NCBI GenBank assembly: GCA_001799635.1
Contig: MGTV01000008.1
Coordinates: 64,879 to 128,878 of the forward strand
Direction: 5' to 3'
From: Elusimicrobia bacterium GWA2_62_23
GTDB taxonomy: Bacteria > Elusimicrobiota > Elusimicrobia > Elusimicrobiales > UBA9959
Length of the DNA stretch: 64,000 bases
Below are positions 62,654 to 64,000 of this stretch, piece by piece; positions within the stretch are counted from its first letter, which is position 1; each line of letters opens with the position of its first letter. The notes below the pieces were generated by a model that was not told the origin of the DNA, searched no databases, and was given only the letters and a program-made list of their open reading frames with translations. The position numbers and the translations under genes were made by a program.

Positions 62654-63196
62654 ATGAAATTTGTCTTTAGGAAAACCGTGATCGCGGGCCTGGTGGTAGT
62701 TAAGCCCGAGGTGGGGCAGGACGAGCGGGGAACCTTCTCCGAGAACTATAAAGCCTCCGAGTTCCGCAAAGCCGGCATTAAGACGCTTTTCGTGCAGGAG
62801 AACCGCTCGGTTTCCCGCCGGAACGTGCTGCGGGGGCTGCATTACCAGCGCCCGCCACACTCCCAGGCCAAGCTGGTGCGCTGCGGCCAGGGCCGCATCT
62901 TCGAGGTGGCGGTGGACCTGCGGCCCGGTTCCAGGACCTTCGCAAAGCATTACTCGCTGGAGCTTTCGGCGGCCAACGGCCTTATGCTTTATATCCCCGA
63001 AGGCTTCGCCCACGGCTTTTACGCGCTTACGGATAAGGCCGAAGTGATGTACAAGTGTTCGCGCGAATACGCGCCCTCTCACGACGCCGGCGTGCGCTGG
63101 AACGACCCCGCGCTGAAGATAAAGTGGCCGTGCAAACGCCCGGTGCTGTCGCCAAAGGATAAGGCGCTGCCCTTCCTGGCGGAGCGCGGCAAATAG
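62654..63196 (+). CDS. rfbC: dTDP-4-dehydrorhamnose 3,5-epimerase
   Basis: 180 aa. Cupin fold with the catalytic His in [10 protein letters not shown] and Tyr in [29 protein letters not shown] and [11 protein letters not shown] are signature motifs. The enzyme epimerises dTDP-4-keto-6-deoxyglucose in dTDP-L-rhamnose synthesis. It is followed 7 nt later by rfbA; rfbB and rfbD probably lie past the window end. The pathway predicts rhamnose or a related deoxysugar in the polymer. Confidence 0.96.
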   Translation: MKFVFRKTVIAGLVVVKPEVGQDERGTFSENYKASEFRKAGIKTLFVQENRSVSRRNVLRGLHYQRPPHSQAKLVRCGQGRIFEVAVDLRPGSRTFAKHYSLELSAANGLMLYIPEGFAHGFYALTDKAEVMYKCSREYAPSHDAGVRWNDPALKIKWPCKRPVLSPKDKALPFLAERGK

Positions 63197-63203
63197 GAGT
63201 TCT

Positions 63204-64000
63204 ATGAAAGGGATAATCCTCGCCGGGGGGGCAGGCACCCGTCTCTACCCCATAACCAACGCCGTCTGCAAGCAGCTGCTGCCGGTTTACGACAAGCCGA
63301 TGATCTACTACCCGCTTTCGGCGCTGATGCTGGCCGGCATACGGGACATACTCATAATTTCCACGCCCAAGGACCTGCCGCGCTTCCGCGAGATGCTGGG
63401 CGACGGGCGGGCCTGGGGCCTTAAATTCAGCTACGCCGAGCAGCCGCAGCCCAAGGGCATCGCCCAGGCGCTGTGCATCGGGGCGGAATTCGCGGGCTCC
63501 GATGACGTCTGCCTGGTGCTGGGCGACAACATTTTCTACGGCCACGGCCTGCCCGAGGCTTTCCGCAAGGCAGTAGCGGCCGCGCGTAAGAAGAAGGCAA
63601 CGGTCTTCGGCTATTACGTGAACGACCCTGAACGCTACGGCGTGGTGGAGTTCAATAAGGCCGGCAAGGCGCTCTCGATAATTGAAAAACCGGCCCGGCC
63701 CAAGTCTAATTACGCGGTTACCGGCCTCTATTTCTACCCCAACAGCGTTATTACAGTGGCTCGCGGCATAAAGCCCAGCCGCCGCGGCGAACTGGAGATC
63801 ACCGACGTGAACAAGGCCTTCCTTAAGTGGGGGGCTTTGGACGTGCAGCTGCTTGGCCGCGGCTACGCCTGGCTGGATACCGGCACCTGCGAAAGCCTGC
63901 TGGAAGCGGGGGAGTTCATGTCCACCATGGAGCGGCGCCAGGGCCTGAAGATAGCCTGTGTGGAAGAGATAGCTTTCAACATGGGCTACATAAACCGCAC
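63204..64000 (+). CDS. rfbA: glucose-1-phosphate thymidylyltransferase (3' end outside window)
   Basis: 265 codons to the window edge, of about 290. AGGAG lies 6-7 nt before the ATG. The nucleotidyltransferase start [37 protein letters not shown] is complete, with the metal site [27 protein letters not shown] and [19 protein letters not shown]. It makes dTDP-glucose, the first step to dTDP-rhamnose. The order rfbC-rfbA with a 7-nt gap indicates one transcript. No stop is reached inside the window. Confidence 0.96.
   Translation, partial: MKGIILAGGAGTRLYPITNAVCKQLLPVYDKPMIYYPLSALMLAGIRDILIISTPKDLPRFREMLGDGRAWGLKFSYAEQPQPKGIAQALCIGAEFAGSDDVCLVLGDNIFYGHGLPEAFRKAVAAARKKKATVFGYYVNDPERYGVVEFNKAGKALSIIEKPARPKSNYAVTGLYFYPNSVITVARGIKPSRRGELEITDVNKAFLKWGALDVQLLGRGYAWLDTGTCESLLEAGEFMSTMERRQGLKIACVEEIAFNMGYINR

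Overview
The window comes from a high-GC diderm (Gram-negative-type) bacterium. Evidence for two membranes: PorV-like and BBP2-like outer-membrane barrels, Wza-type polysaccharide export, ExbB/ExbD/TonB, OmpA-like domains and many signal-peptide proteins. The mix (PorV with TPRs, TPR-rich envelope genes, FecR/BBP2 next to an exopolysaccharide locus, many DUF4143 and toxin-antitoxin inserts) fits Elusimicrobiota or a related deep lineage. That placement is an inference, since no rRNA or marker-gene search was possible. Gene packing is dense, with many 1-4 nt start/stop overlaps.

Layout. 1-2.0 kb: the end of a fibronectin-III-like secreted protein, a small secreted protein and a Sel1-repeat protein. 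2.1-5.7 kb: two stand-alone response regulators, a PorV-like barrel fused to a TPR, and a membrane histidine kinase. 5.8-10.3 kb: a tight four-gene unit, the most unusual locus here. It encodes a MotA-type stator, a FliF-RBM3/FliG fusion (signal peptide, periplasmic ring-building domain, TM helix, cytoplasmic FliG middle and C domains), a long coiled-coil protein and a MotB-type OmpA stator. No other flagellar gene is present, so this looks like a minimal ion-driven motor distinct from a flagellum. 10.3-20.3 kb: a degenerate REP-transposase-like gene, then the ileS-lspA-TPR lipoprotein-GT-C/LmeA-like fusion-peptidase MA-copA operon. 20.3-23.4 kb: a 29-bp perfect palindrome, queF, tRNA-Val(GAC), an exported SOD-like protein and thrS. 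23.4-24.2 kb: a RelE/HigB-type toxin-antitoxin pair with a likely operator. 24.2-30.9 kb: a second ion-driven envelope system (1083-aa TPR protein, ExbB, two ExbDs, TonB, OmpA-like protein). 31-34.4 kb: accessory inserts, namely a DUF4143 ATPase flanked by a duplicated gene end, an AlbA_2 protein, and BrnT/BrnA. 34.5-37.6 kb: a glycosidase-like secreted protein, a FecR-like protein and a BBP2-like barrel. 37.7-64 kb: a surface polysaccharide locus with a low-molecular-weight tyrosine phosphatase, ligase/polymerase, Wza, Wzc, sugar-nucleotide enzymes, glycosyltransferases, many methyltransferases, flippase, carbamoyltransferase, initiating sugar transferase, a second inserted DUF4143 ATPase, then rfbC and rfbA (cut by the window end).

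Regulatory structure stands out. Several genes have an extended -10 box only 6-8 nt before the ATG, predicting leaderless mRNAs. A 12-bp inverted repeat sits exactly between the divergent phosphatase and ligase promoters. Three related palindromes ending in a TGCTAnACT-like edge lie just upstream of the three minus-strand accessory modules. No intergenic gap exceeds 300 bases.
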